Assembly: GCA_963576735.1 (NCBI GenBank)
Contig: CAUYWD010000116.1
Span: 20,594 to 84,593 of the forward strand
DNA from: Bedellia somnulentella
Taxonomy: Eukaryota; Arthropoda; Insecta; Lepidoptera; Bedelliidae
Direction: 5' to 3'
Length of the DNA stretch: 64,000 nucleotides
Shown here: piece by piece, positions 31,907-42,236 of the stretch
Numbering within the stretch: position 1 is the stretch's first letter
Layout of the letters: the number at the start of each line of letters is the position of its first letter
The notes under the pieces: generated by a model
Told to the model about the DNA's origin: nothing
Seen by the model: only the letters and a program-made list of their open reading frames with translations
Database searches by the model: none
Position numbers and translations under genes: made by a program

Positions 31907-33105
31907 TGTTTATTTGGTATTAAAAACAAAATTACAAACAGTATTTAACAATAAGATAAAACATTTAATGATACCAAAAAGGTCTTGGCTCAGCGTAAAA
32001 TGTACCCAGCGCAAGTCTCGCAGGACACAAACGCTGAGTACGCTGGTTTTCAGCCAACACCTCAAACTTATATCTACTACATACTAACTAATACATAAAG
32101 CAAAAAAATATATAATTAAATAATAATAAGAAACAAATACTGTAACAGAGAAAAAAGGAAAGAAAGCTACTCCATATATGATTATAGCTAATTTCGTAAT
32201 TTATTTGAAACAAACAAAAATAGATAAAATCATTATAATAATAATAACAAATAAAACAACTGTACATTGGTAAAATGTTCGAGGAAATTTAAACTTTATA
32301 GATATGTATATAATATACTTAAGAAATACATAGGAATATAAACATATACGTATAAGTACGAGAGTGGTAATAAAACGATAAGTGCGCATGACAGTACAAT
32401 ATTATAGGTGGATATGTATATACAATGATATATTTAGGAAGAGATTGACCAATGAGGGAGGGGTAGGAGGAAGATTATACAGGCTCAAATGCAAAGTGTC
32501 GCTTCAATTCACGCTTAAAGCTATTCAGTAAAACAATATCACGAAGGGGTGGTGGTAAATCGTTCCAGCACTTTGAGGCTGCAAACCTAAAGCTTCCTCT
32601 AAAAGCCGTCGTATGATGTTTCGGTGTAACCAGCAAATATGTATGTCCTCTAGTTTTATATTTCGAAACGTTCCTCGACCACTCTAATTTATTATGTAGG
32701 TATTTTGGTAACTTAGTTTTAACTATACCGAACATAAGCGTTGCTAAGTGAAGTTTTCTTCTAGATTCTAAGTTAAGAATTTTATTGTTTCTTAAGTAAG
32801 GCGAAACGTGTGTACGCGGTGGTATATCAAAGCAAAATCGGGCGCAAGCATTTTGGACCCGTTGAATCAGTTTTTGAGATCGAGCTAGGAGGCAAGGACC
32901 ATATACCACGTCGCCGTAATTAAGTTTGCTCAGTACAAGAGATTCGCACAAAGCAATGCGGACATCTACACAAACATATTTCCTAATTCTGTACAAGACT
33001 TTCAGGCGATAAAAACAATTCTGTACAGTACTAATGATGTAACTTTCAAATTTCATGTTGCTGTCAAATATAAGGCCAAGATTACGTTACGTTACGTTAC
33101 GAAAG
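31868..33105 (-). mobile_element. LINE fragment inside the BEL leader
   Basis: On the minus strand a C-terminal LINE frame is followed by about 600 bp of 3' UTR ending in a TTAC run (plus-strand AAGTAAGTAAGTAAGTAAGT at about 31869-31905). At the other side a TACGT-repeat (ACGTTACGTTACGTTACG, about 33083-33102) marks its 5' limit. It is 5'-truncated, as is usual for LINE insertions. The target duplication is not clear. Confidence 0.7.
32475..33056 (-). pseudogene. LINE C-terminal coding fragment
   Basis: 193 codons, with LVLSKLNYGDVVYGPCL, QRVQNACARFCFDIPPRTHV, NLESRRKLHLATLMF and CWNDLPPPLRDIVLLNSFKR. This is the C-terminal region downstream of RT in CR1/Jockey-like LINEs. The frame is open, but no catalytic motif remains. 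The apparent start is internal to the parent protein. Confidence 0.75.
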
Positions 33106-33579
33106 TCGTGACATTGAACTCTTTGAGTCGTTGACCTTTGTTTGATCATTATAAGTCTATTGCAAATATAATTAATCGCTCAACATAGACAAACTATCGA
33201 TAATCGCTGATGTTTTCACTTTGTAAAGATACAATTAACATAAAGCGATTTAAAAATACAAATCATTATTACTGCATTTGATCCGTTAAATATTTAAATA
33301 AAACACACTTTGCCTTTCTGTCATTATCAGCATATTAGCGGATATATTATCTCAATTCCAGTGCATGCACTCGTCGAGCGCGCGCTTGAGTGACGTAACC
33401 TAGCCCACCCGCCCCGCCGCTAGCCGACAGTGCCCCTGCCAGCCGCCTCGCGCCGTGTAGACGCAGTGCGAACCGGTTTCTTATCTGCGCCCGCTCAGCT
33501 GGTCTTTGAAGCAAGGAGCGTATCGTAACATAATATATTCTTTATTATTTGCTTTCGTTAAGTCAGATATTTCATTGCA
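33106..33579 (+). other. BEL element 3 leader, last part
   Basis: AT-rich DNA followed by a GC-rich block (33370-33500, with GCCCCGCCGCTAGCCGAC) and then an AT-rich run-in to the gag ATG at 33580. No gene. Confidence 0.5.
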
Positions 33580-36500
33580 ATGGCTTCCGAATCCGGAAAG
33601 GATGATTCGCTTAAGACTTTAATTGTTAAGCGCAGTAGCATTAAAGGACGATTAACTAAATTTAAAAATTATATTGAATCTTTTAATTCTTCAGATACTA
33701 TTTGTGAATTGGAAATAAAACAACTTGCAATGAAATTATCTCGCTTAGAAGCTTTACTTGTTGAGTTCGACGGGCTGCAGAGCCAAATAGAGTTACTAAA
33801 TGATAATAATCAGGAAAGTGAGTTAACTATGCGCGATTTAATGGAACAAGAGTTCGATTATCTTGTTGCCTTAGCACAAAAGCTCATAAGTGATAATGAT
33901 TCTTCTAAGCCTCATCTTGATTGTCACTCTAATTCTTCCACTTGCTCTAATCATTGCAATAGTGAACACGATGGTCTGTCATTCAAACTGCCTGTCATAA
34001 AAATACCAAACTTTGATGGGTCATATTTTAAATGGCTAGAGTTCAAGGAAACCTTTGTATCTTTGGTGCACGGAAACAGTAAAATACAGGGAATTCATAA
34101 ATTTTATTATTTAAATTCATATTTAGAGGGAGAAGCTGCTCGAGTCGTTGGGAACCTTGAGGTTTCAAATGAAAATTACCCAAAGGCTTGGGACCTCCTA
34201 TGCCAGCGATTTGAAAACAAAAGGCAACTAATTAGTAATCATTTAAATTCTATGTTAAATTTTGAATGTTTCCGTGAAACCAACAAGTCCTTGAGATACA
34301 TAGTAGACCATGTGAACAAAAACTTACGAGCTCTTAGTTCTTTAGGGCTGCCTACAGACAAGTGGGACGTTTTAATTATTCATTTGGTTACTGCCAAACT
34401 AGATAATAGCACTTGTTTAAAATGGGAGGAGCACAGAAGCACTATATCGGACATTCCTTCTCTCGACGATTTTTTTACTTTTCTTAGAACTCGGGCAGAT
34501 ATACTTGAATCTATTCAACGTAGCAAGCACGACACAAGAGATAAGACAAGACCGCCTACGCTTCCCCCACCAAGGGCCCAAACCAAATCATTTATTGTGA
34601 CTAATAATAATAAACCTATTAAGCAAGATAAACGAGCTTTAAAAATATACGATTGCGTTTTTTGCTCGTCCAAGCATCGTATATATGATTGCGCCTCATT
34701 CAAATCTAAGTCACCGGCAGAAAGAATATCTTTTGTTTCGACTAATCACCTTTGTGAAAACTGTCTTAGGCCTGGCCACGATGTTAATCATTGTTCCCTC
34801 CCTGGTTCATGCTACACTTGTAAACGCCGCCATCATTCCTTATTGCACAATTCGGGTGTAAACAATGAAAATGTGAAGTCTAATGACAATATATCCAATT
34901 CTATTGCCATGTCGGCTATTTCTGAATCACAAGAAGTTTTGTTGTGTACAGCCCAGGTGAAGCTATCAAATCCCAATACTGATGAGACCATTATAGTGCG
35001 GGCTCTACTCGATAGTGGGAGCCAGTCTTCCTTCATTAGCGAGGCTGCTAAACAGCAATTACACTTGTCACCTCAAGCTTCTAATTTAAGTATAGTAGGC
35101 ATTGGTAACACTCCACTTAACCTCAATACAGAGAGATGTTCTCTTTACTTACAATCTAAAAATGAATCATTCAAAGCTATGTTATCTTGTCTTGTTTTAC
35201 CTAAGATTTCACATGATTTACCTAAGGTTGCGTTTGATTACAGAGCTCTAAATTTACCTAGTGTTGAACTGGCTGACCCCCGCTTTTATCAGCCCTCCGC
35301 CATCGATATGTTGATAGGAGCAGACTTGTTCTGGGACCTTATAGGCTCAGAACAACGTATCTTAGGCAAAGGTAAGCCCTACCCTATACTTCGTAGCTCC
35401 AAGCTAGGATGGCTCGTTGCGGGTCCCTTGCCAACCCTACAAACATCATTTCAAAAAACGTCCAAGCCACTTATATGTAATTTTTTATTAAAGGAAGATG
35501 ATAATATGTATAGTAAGTTTAATGATAGTAATATTCCTACCAATTTCTCACATAATCAGGACAGTTGCCCTATTCTAGAGAAAGGAATGTCAAAATTCTG
35601 GGAATTGGAAAGCTTTCCTCAAACTACACCCTATACTAAAGAAGAGAAGCTCTGTGAAAAACATTTTCTTTCTACAACTACACGCCTCGAGAATGGTCGC
35701 TTTTGTGTAGCCCTGCCGCTACGTGACAACCGCGACCGTCTAGGCGATTCATATAATTTAGCAAAGAAAAGATTTATTAACTTAGAAGCCCGTTTTAAAA
35801 AACAACCTATTCTAAAGCAAGGCTATTCTAGTTTCATACATGAATACCACAGACTCGGTCATCTGTCTATCGCACCAATTCAAAAACCTTCAAATTCATA
35901 TTTCCTTCCTCACCACCCAGTGATAAGAGATAAAAGCGAATCTACTAAATTACGCGTCGTGTTTGATGCCTCTGCTCGCACCACTTCGGGTATATCAGTC
36001 AATGATATACAAATGGTGGGACCAACTATACAAAACTCCTTATTCAATATTCTTATCCGATTCCGCTTATATAAATATATTATTTCAGGGGATATTGAGA
36101 AAATGTATAGGCAGGTGAATGTTAACGAATCTGATCGCGATTTACAGCTTATACTGTGGCGCGACAACGAGACTGATAGTATACAAACTCTTCGACTGAA
36201 TACCGTTACATATGGTTTTTCCAGTGCAAGTTTTTTGACCACAAGGTGCATTTGGCAGCTAGGTGAGGAGTGTCCCGATGATAAAATTAAATGTATTATA
36301 CAAAATGATTTCTACTGCGACGATTTATTAACGGGCTGTAATAATATAGACGAGTTACGCTACATACAAAAGGCCGTGTCGAATGAGCTGGCTAAGGGTT
36401 GTTTTAACCTGAGAAAATACCGTTCTAACTCTACAGAACTCTTCCATTTGGATGATGTAAACTCTGAAGAAGGCAATTTAATCATTAGTAACTCTACTAG

Positions 36501-38844
36501 TACTTTAGGTATAGGATGGTCACCCTCTACTGACGAAATACATTTTCAAGTTCAGTTTACACCTACTCAAGTTCTGACTAAAAGAACAATTCTATCAACT
36601 ACCTTTAAGATTTTTGATCCACTAGGTCTTCTTTCTTTATGCACAATTAAACCAAAAATATTATTACAAAAATTGTGGCTATTAAAGTTAGATTGGGACG
36701 AACCAGTTCCCACAGACATTAAAAAATCATGGTATAAATTCACCGACCAATTACATTTCCTCTACTCCTTAAAAATACCGAGACATACTTTGATTGACGA
36801 TTGTGTATTTATTGAAATGCATTGTTTTTGTGATGCATCTCAGCTAGCGTACGGTGCCTGCATTTATCTTAAGTCTTTAACTAACGCAAGAAAGGCTAAA
36901 ATATCCTTATTATGTGCTAAAACTCGCGTTGCTCCTTTGAAGGCCACTACTATTCCTAGGTTAGAGTTAAGTGCTGCTCTACTTGGGGCACAGCTTAGCG
37001 CATCTGTTACGAAAGCTTTACGGTGTCAAATAAATCGTCATATATATTGGACGGATTCTAGTGTAGTTTTAGGTTGGTTAAGATCCCCCAATAAAACAAA
37101 AACATTTGTGGCTAACAGAGTTTCAGCTATTGGAGAGCTAAGTAACTATTCAGATTGGCGCCACGTCCCTACTGCTGAAAACCCAGCTGATTTTGCATCT
37201 CGAGGCGTCGACCCACAAGATGTAGAAAAGTGTAGCCTATGGTGGAATGGGCCATCTTTTCTACTAGAAGAAGAGTCCTTATGGCCAAACATCTCAACCA
37301 CTCCCATAATTTTACCTGAGTTAAAAGCAAACTCTGCTTTGGTGGCGGAGGTTTTGCCTTCGTCATCAATTATAAACTTTAATCGTTTTTCGAAATTGTC
37401 ATTTTTACAACGAGTCTTTGCTATGGTACTTAGATTCATTCAAAATTGCAAAAATCCTAACAATAAAATGACAGACAATCTCAATACAAGTGAACTTAAA
37501 AAGGCTCTCGAATGTCTTACGGTTTTATCTCAAAAAGAATCATTTTCTAACGAAATTATTCTATTAAAATCCAACAAACCCTTGCCATCAAAGGGAGACC
37601 TATGCTCTTTAAATCCTTTCATCGACTCTATTGGAATTTTGCGGGTCGGCGGGAGAATAGATAGCTCTTCCTACCCTTACGAAAAGCGTCATCCAGCAAT
37701 TTTAAAATCGAAACATCCCTTCACTAAACTTATTTTTAAAAATGAACACTTACGCCTTTTACACGCGGGCCCTCAACTTATGCTTGCTTCCATTAGGGAT
37801 GTCTATTGGCCTATTGGAGGCCGTAACTTAGCAAGAAGTGTCACTCGTGATTGTTTCATTTGTCGTCGCTTTAAGGGTCAAACTATGTCAAATATAATGG
37901 GTGACTTACCTAGCGCACGCGTCGAACCTGATTTTCCTTTTAAAACAATAGGCACCGACTTTGCTGGCCCATTTTTAATAACAGACCGCAAGGGAAGGGG
38001 CTGTAAAATTACTAAGTGCTATTTATGTATTTTTATATGCTTCCGTTACAAGTGTGTCCATTTAGAGGTTGTCTCTGACTTATCTAAAGATGCCTTTATA
38101 TTAACTCTAAGACGTTTCATTGCTCGCAGAGGCATACCCGATACTATATACTGCGACAATGGTAGAAACTTTGTTGCCGCTGCTAAAGAGATAGGCAACT
38201 TTTTAAATTTAAATAGTGACTCTATTCAAGGTTTTGCAGCCAGTCAGGGCATTAAATTTAAATTCTCACCAGTTTACGCTCCTTCATTCAATGGTTTAGC
38301 CGAAGCTTGTGTTAAATCGGCTAAATTTCACTTTAATAGGATAATAGGAAACATTCATTTAACATTTGAGGAATTATCTTCACTGTTCGCTCAAATCGAA
38401 GCTATCCTTAACAGCCGTCCTCTTTGTCCCCTTAGCCCCTCTCCAAACGATTTCCAACCGCTTACCCCCGGCCACTTCTTGATAGGCAGGCCCTTAACGT
38501 CATTACCCTCTGAAACCTATATTGAAAACAATATAAATCGTCTCGACCGTTTTCAGCGGCTAGAACACCTGAGGCAGCATTTCTGGAAGAGATGGTCGAG
38601 TGAGTACGTGTCGGAGCTGCAACAACGCACCAAGTGGCGAATCAAATGTAGAGAGCTCAAAATAGATGACCTAGTCCTAATCAAGGAGGATAATATTCCA
38701 CCTTTATGCTGGCGTCTTGGGCGAATAAACAAGTTGTTTCCTGGAACCGATGGCGTATCACGCGTAGCAGATGTGGTCACTAATAAAGGGATTGTACGAA
38801 GAGCGCTGAACCGCCTATGTTTACTGCCCACATCAGAAATATAA
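33580..38844 (+). CDS. BEL/Pao gag-pol polyprotein, intact
   Basis: 1754 residues in one frame, typical for BEL/Pao. Residues 130-320: gag core (IPNFDGSYFKWLEFKETFVS, YLEGEAARVVGNLEV). About 355-430: Cys/His clusters CVFCSSKH, CENCLRPGHDVNHC and CYTCKRRHHSLLH. About 465-480: protease LLDSGSQSSFIS. About 760-930: RT with LRVVFDASARTTSGISVND, ISGDIEKMYRQVN and the catalytic box NDFYCDDLLTGC. About 1080-1210: RNase H (HCFCDASQLAYGACIYL, YWTDSSVVLGWL). About 1400-1440: integrase zinc site (CFICRRFKG). 1460-1590: IGTDFAGPF, IYCDNGRNFVAAAKE and NGLAEACVKSAKF give D, D and E. The end is DUF5641 (WRLGRINKLFPGTDG). No stop or lost catalytic residue was seen. Confidence 0.95.
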   Translation: MASESGKDDSLKTLIVKRSSIKGRLTKFKNYIESFNSSDTICELEIKQLAMKLSRLEALLVEFDGLQSQIELLNDNNQESELTMRDLMEQEFDYLVALAQKLISDNDSSKPHLDCHSNSSTCSNHCNSEHDGLSFKLPVIKIPNFDGSYFKWLEFKETFVSLVHGNSKIQGIHKFYYLNSYLEGEAARVVGNLEVSNENYPKAWDLLCQRFENKRQLISNHLNSMLNFECFRETNKSLRYIVDHVNKNLRALSSLGLPTDKWDVLIIHLVTAKLDNSTCLKWEEHRSTISDIPSLDDFFTFLRTRADILESIQRSKHDTRDKTRPPTLPPPRAQTKSFIVTNNNKPIKQDKRALKIYDCVFCSSKHRIYDCASFKSKSPAERISFVSTNHLCENCLRPGHDVNHCSLPGSCYTCKRRHHSLLHNSGVNNENVKSNDNISNSIAMSAISESQEVLLCTAQVKLSNPNTDETIIVRALLDSGSQSSFISEAAKQQLHLSPQASNLSIVGIGNTPLNLNTERCSLYLQSKNESFKAMLSCLVLPKISHDLPKVAFDYRALNLPSVELADPRFYQPSAIDMLIGADLFWDLIGSEQRILGKGKPYPILRSSKLGWLVAGPLPTLQTSFQKTSKPLICNFLLKEDDNMYSKFNDSNIPTNFSHNQDSCPILEKGMSKFWELESFPQTTPYTKEEKLCEKHFLSTTTRLENGRFCVALPLRDNRDRLGDSYNLAKKRFINLEARFKKQPILKQGYSSFIHEYHRLGHLSIAPIQKPSNSYFLPHHPVIRDKSESTKLRVVFDASARTTSGISVNDIQMVGPTIQNSLFNILIRFRLYKYIISGDIEKMYRQVNVNESDRDLQLILWRDNETDSIQTLRLNTVTYGFSSASFLTTRCIWQLGEECPDDKIKCIIQNDFYCDDLLTGCNNIDELRYIQKAVSNELAKGCFNLRKYRSNSTELFHLDDVNSEEGNLIISNSTSTLGIGWSPSTDEIHFQVQFTPTQVLTKRTILSTTFKIFDPLGLLSLCTIKPKILLQKLWLLKLDWDEPVPTDIKKSWYKFTDQLHFLYSLKIPRHTLIDDCVFIEMHCFCDASQLAYGACIYLKSLTNARKAKISLLCAKTRVAPLKATTIPRLELSAALLGAQLSASVTKALRCQINRHIYWTDSSVVLGWLRSPNKTKTFVANRVSAIGELSNYSDWRHVPTAENPADFASRGVDPQDVEKCSLWWNGPSFLLEEESLWPNISTTPIILPELKANSALVAEVLPSSSIINFNRFSKLSFLQRVFAMVLRFIQNCKNPNNKMTDNLNTSELKKALECLTVLSQKESFSNEIILLKSNKPLPSKGDLCSLNPFIDSIGILRVGGRIDSSSYPYEKRHPAILKSKHPFTKLIFKNEHLRLLHAGPQLMLASIRDVYWPIGGRNLARSVTRDCFICRRFKGQTMSNIMGDLPSARVEPDFPFKTIGTDFAGPFLITDRKGRGCKITKCYLCIFICFRYKCVHLEVVSDLSKDAFILTLRRFIARRGIPDTIYCDNGRNFVAAAKEIGNFLNLNSDSIQGFAASQGIKFKFSPVYAPSFNGLAEACVKSAKFHFNRIIGNIHLTFEELSSLFAQIEAILNSRPLCPLSPSPNDFQPLTPGHFLIGRPLTSLPSETYIENNINRLDRFQRLEHLRQHFWKRWSSEYVSELQQRTKWRIKCRELKIDDLVLIKEDNIPPLCWRLGRINKLFPGTDGVSRVADVVTNKGIVRRALNRLCLLPTSEI

Positions 38845-38897
38845 ACTAAGTGGAAGACTTTGAAACCACCAGCAGGAGCTTTCAAGGGCCGGGAGCA

Positions 38898-39117
38898 TGT
38901 CTACGCCGATCATTTCAACGGTAGCGCAAGCAACTGACTTGTCATTGGCCTCCCCCCGCGCCCGCGCCTACTCAAGACGAACTACGGCTGAGAGCGCCTC
39001 CCGCCGCTCTGCCACTCTTACTCTCCACCTCCACCGCGTCGGAATAAATTATTAATTTTGTATTTAATTGGAAATTAAATTGTTTAAATCAATTTAAGTC
39101 TTTTATGTTTTATTAAC
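38898..39117 (+). repeat. 3' LTR of BEL element 3
   Basis: 220 bp, identical to the 5' LTR as read, directly after the purine tract. Confidence 0.9.
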
Positions 39118-39352
39118 TCTTATTTGTTCGCTCTGCCAACTGAGCTAGAGTGTCAGTTGGCATCCAGCGCGAAATTCCTCTATCCTTTGTTTCTTTTTTT
39201 TACACGTTCAAGTAGTGTTTGCGTTTCCTACCTCCGAATTTTTAACTAATTCGGACGGCCATTTGTCTACCTTTTCAGATAGAATGCAAATGTTGGAAAC
39301 GCCTAACTATCACATAATTCAATGTTTTTTGACATGAATTCCTCATGTGGGG
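39118..39352 (-). repeat. tRNA-related repeat copy 2, right piece
   Basis: It resumes the repeat cut at 31075: on the minus strand ACTCTAGCTCAGTTGGCAG (A box) and then the same 200-bp block as copy 1 back to CCTCATGTGGGGA. The first bases TCTTATTTG have no counterpart in copy 1. Confidence 0.7.
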
Positions 39353-39355
39353 AAT

Positions 39356-39565
39356 AAAATTTGGGAACTCACAGATAAACTCTCTGATAGTTTATTCGGC
39401 ACTTATCTGCCGGATAAACAACAAGTTTCGGTTTCACAGGTCTCAGATAGTAATATCTTGCAGATAAACTCCCTGGTATCTTATCAGTCACATCAAGTGG
39501 CTGTTAAATTCTTATCTGGCAGATAGGAAACTTTTTTCTCATTTTTTTTCATAATTTACCGCCAC
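39356..39565. repeat. GATAA-rich repeat, left part
   Basis: Dense CAGATAA/TTATCTG palindromic words (CACAGATAAACTCTCTGATA, CTTATCTGCCGGATAAAC). A related block lies in reverse at 42061-42230. Together they may be a MITE interrupted by the RTE copy. Confidence 0.5.
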
Positions 39566-39569
39566 TTAC

Positions 39570-41735
39570 ATACATACATACATACATATTCTCACGCCGT
39601 TAGTTCCCATTGGGGTAGGCAGAGACTATCGATCGCCACTTTGTACGATCCTGGCAAACCTCTCTGGCTTCGTTTACATCCATCAATCTTTTCATACATG
39701 CTCTTTTATTCTTCATACTGCGGACACCTGCCTTTTTGAGCACATTTTCTATTTGATCCAAATGTGTCCTCCGAGGTCGTCCTCTACTAACATTACCTTC
39801 CACATTGGCTCTATATATCTCTTTCACCAATTTACTGTCATCCATCCTCTCTATGTGCCCAAACCATCTCAACATTCCTTTTTCTATCTTTCTTACAATA
39901 TCATCTTTTAAACCACACCTTTCACGAATCACATCATTCCTCACACGATCACATAACCTTACATTACACACTTTTCTGAGGGATCTCATTTCTACTGCAT
40001 TCACTCTACTTTCATGCTTCTTCTGCCACACCCAACATTCACTGCCATACATAAGCGTAGGAACGAGGACAGCATCATGCACAGCCATTCGGGCCTTTTC
40101 AGACACCGACTGACTAGACATTAGACTATCCAGTGCTCCATTTACCGCATTACCCTTTTTCACTCTTCTCTCGATATCTTCATCACACTTTCCATCCCTA
40201 GTAAACAAACTTCCCAAATACACAAACTCTTTCACTTGTTCCACTTTCTTACCATTAATCTCAATCACGCATTCGGTCATATTCACCTCTCTTTCAAAAA
40301 CCATAGTTTTTGTTTTATCCACATTCACCCTCATTCCCTTTTTTTCAAAAGACGCACATGCAATATTCATCATCTCTTGCAGCTCTTCCACCGATGATGC
40401 AAGTAGCACTTGATCGTCGGCATATAAGAGGCATTTAATGATGAATCCACCCATTCTCAATCCATAATCACTTTCACGCAACTCTGTTAAACAGTCATCC
40501 ATGAACAAATTGAAGAGCCACGGGGAAGCTACACAACCCTGTCGGACACCCCGAGAGATCCCGAACCAGTCAGTATTTTCCCCGTTTACTCTCACACATG
40601 CACTGGAATCCTCATAGAGTGATACAAGTGCACGTATAAGTCGACTCCCCAAACCGAACTTGGATAACACCTCCCATAAACACTTTCTTACCACCCTATC
40701 ATACGCCTTCTCTAAATCAATGAAGGAGCAATACACCTTTCGGTTCTTAGCTAAGAACTTTTCGGTGATGCTCCTTAAAGAGAAGATTTGGTCCATACAT
40801 CCCATTCCCTTTCTAAATCCTGCTTGCACATCCCAAATTTTATCATCCGTTTCATTCATCACTCTTTCAATCAAAACCTTTGCATACAATTTACCGACAA
40901 TGCTGAGTAGGCTAATTCCACGGTAGTTTCTAGCCTCCTGGTGTGACCCCTTTCCTTTATATAAAGGCACAATTACCGCTTTGCACCAGTCTTGTGGCAC
41001 TTTGCCACTCGACCAGCATTTTTGGAAAAGGAAGTACAACCAGGAAGCCACCACCCCTTTACCAGCCCTCAGCATTTCAGTGTTTATCCTGTCATACCCT
41101 GCCGCTTTCCCTAGTTTCATACTTTTCATTGCTTTCATTATTTCTTACATACTGATCTCACTGTCACTAAAGTCACCCATAACGTCGTTCCAATCAACAT
41201 TACTGCCGATTGGCGAAGAAATGGATGTATCCTCTTTTTCAAAGAGTCCCTCAAAATAGTTCTTCCATACTCGTCTTATGCTACTTTCATCCGTCGCCAA
41301 TTCACCCTGTTCATCTCTCACAACATTCACTCTCGTGTTTTGGGAAACTCCCTTTTCTTTCCGGATATATTTCCAGAACAACTTTTGGTTATTCCGGAAA
41401 TTATCGGAGAGTTTCCTCTCACACCATTCTATCAGATCACGCTTTTTCTTTTCTATTTTCTTCTTAACCTCATTCTTAACTCTCTTATATTCATCTTCAC
41501 TATTCTTCACTACATCATCTTTTACTCTCGCATCCATTCGTTTACTAGCTTTAATCGCTAGTAAATCTAACCAAGCTTTCTTCTTATCTCCAACTGCCTC
41601 TTTCACATCTTTATCCCACCAACTTGTTGGACCTGGACCTATTTGAATTTTTGGAATAATTTTTAATATATATTTTTTGGCCTCTGCAAGCGACACCAAC
41701 AAGTCCGTTTTTTTCTGTGTGAAGTTAACATTCAT
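39570..41735 (-). mobile_element. RTE-like LINE, 5'-truncated, one nonsense codon
   Basis: A single minus-strand frame from 41735 to 39600 with one TAA at 41145-41147, followed by an RTE-type 3' tail (TATG repeats; plus-strand CATACATACATACATACATA at 39568-39590). The upstream endonuclease is missing. It lies between two GATAA-rich blocks. It is the longest of five related copies in the window. Confidence 0.85.
39600..41735 (-). pseudogene. RTE-like reverse transcriptase
   Basis: 710 codons remain. The first 196 (PTSWWDKDVKEAVGDKKKAW, KLFWKYIRKEKGVSQNTRV) are the linker between endonuclease and RT. After the stop, RT reads GYDRINTEMLRAG, YRGISLLSIVGKLYAKVLI, CSFIDLEKAYDRVVRK, RGVRQGCVASPWLFNLFMDD and the catalytic box CLLYADDQVLLASS. 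The C-terminus has GSECWVWQKKHESRVNAVEM, MLRWFGHIERMDD and RGRPRRTHLDQIENVL, ending YPNGN. RT would copy LINE RNA at the nicked target. Apart from the stop and the missing N-terminus the frame is clean. Confidence 0.9.
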
Positions 41736-42060
41736 GTCACGTTTTTTTTCGATAGTGAATTATAAAAACGAAATTTAACACAGCAAAAAAGCAAAACAAA
41801 GTTGAACAAACAAACACTTCACTCGGTTGCCCAACAGCATTTGCGTTGCGTTTCGAGATTCCATTCCTCACTAAAGCTCTTAAATCGTAATTCATAATTG
41901 TGTGACATATACACGGTAACAAACATTTAAAAGCATTTTTCTAAATAAAAAACATTGTTTCTGATTGTAGTTTTAATGAACTGCTGGTTTTATGACAATT
42001 CAAAATGTTTTTAATAAGACTTAATTTACAAATATTAAAACTAAACGCATAAAAGCGACG
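41736..42060. other. Gene-free stretch
   Basis: AT-rich, with short poly-T and poly-A tracts. No frame of interest. Confidence 0.5.
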
Positions 42061-42230
42061 TTGCCGTCTTGTTTATTCTAATCGGGCAGGTAAATTTAAC
42101 TAACGGGTAATTTATCTAATAGATAGATGGTGAAACCTACAAAATATATCAGCCACTTTTATTCATCAGATAACGTGATGTGGCAGATAACTATCGGAAA
42201 CTTTATCTGTAAGCGGTGAAACTGGCCCTA
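42061..42230. repeat. GATAA-rich repeat, right part
   Basis: The reverse complement begins GGGCCAGTTTCACCGCTTAC and AGATAAAGTTTCCGATAG, similar in design to the left part at 39356. Confidence 0.5.
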
Positions 42231-42236
42231 AATCTT

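Larger units (their letters stand above)
31076..39117 (+). mobile_element. Complete BEL/Pao retrotransposon (element 3)
   Basis: Identical 220-bp LTRs, a primer site, a purine tract (AAGGGCCGGGAGCA before 38898) and one uninterrupted 1754-codon gag-pol frame. It lies within the second tRNA-related repeat. I see no matching 4-5 bp target duplication (ACGCCCC on the left, TCTTATT on the right). The 2.3-kb leader contains a reverse-oriented LINE fragment (31868-33105). LTR identity and the open frame suggest recent insertion and possible autonomy. Confidence 0.9.

Noticed and set aside
39805..41646. Several plus-strand frames rich in Phe, Ser and Leu
   Set aside because: Reverse complement of the RTE reverse transcriptase; the hydrophobic look comes from antisense codons, not from membrane segments.
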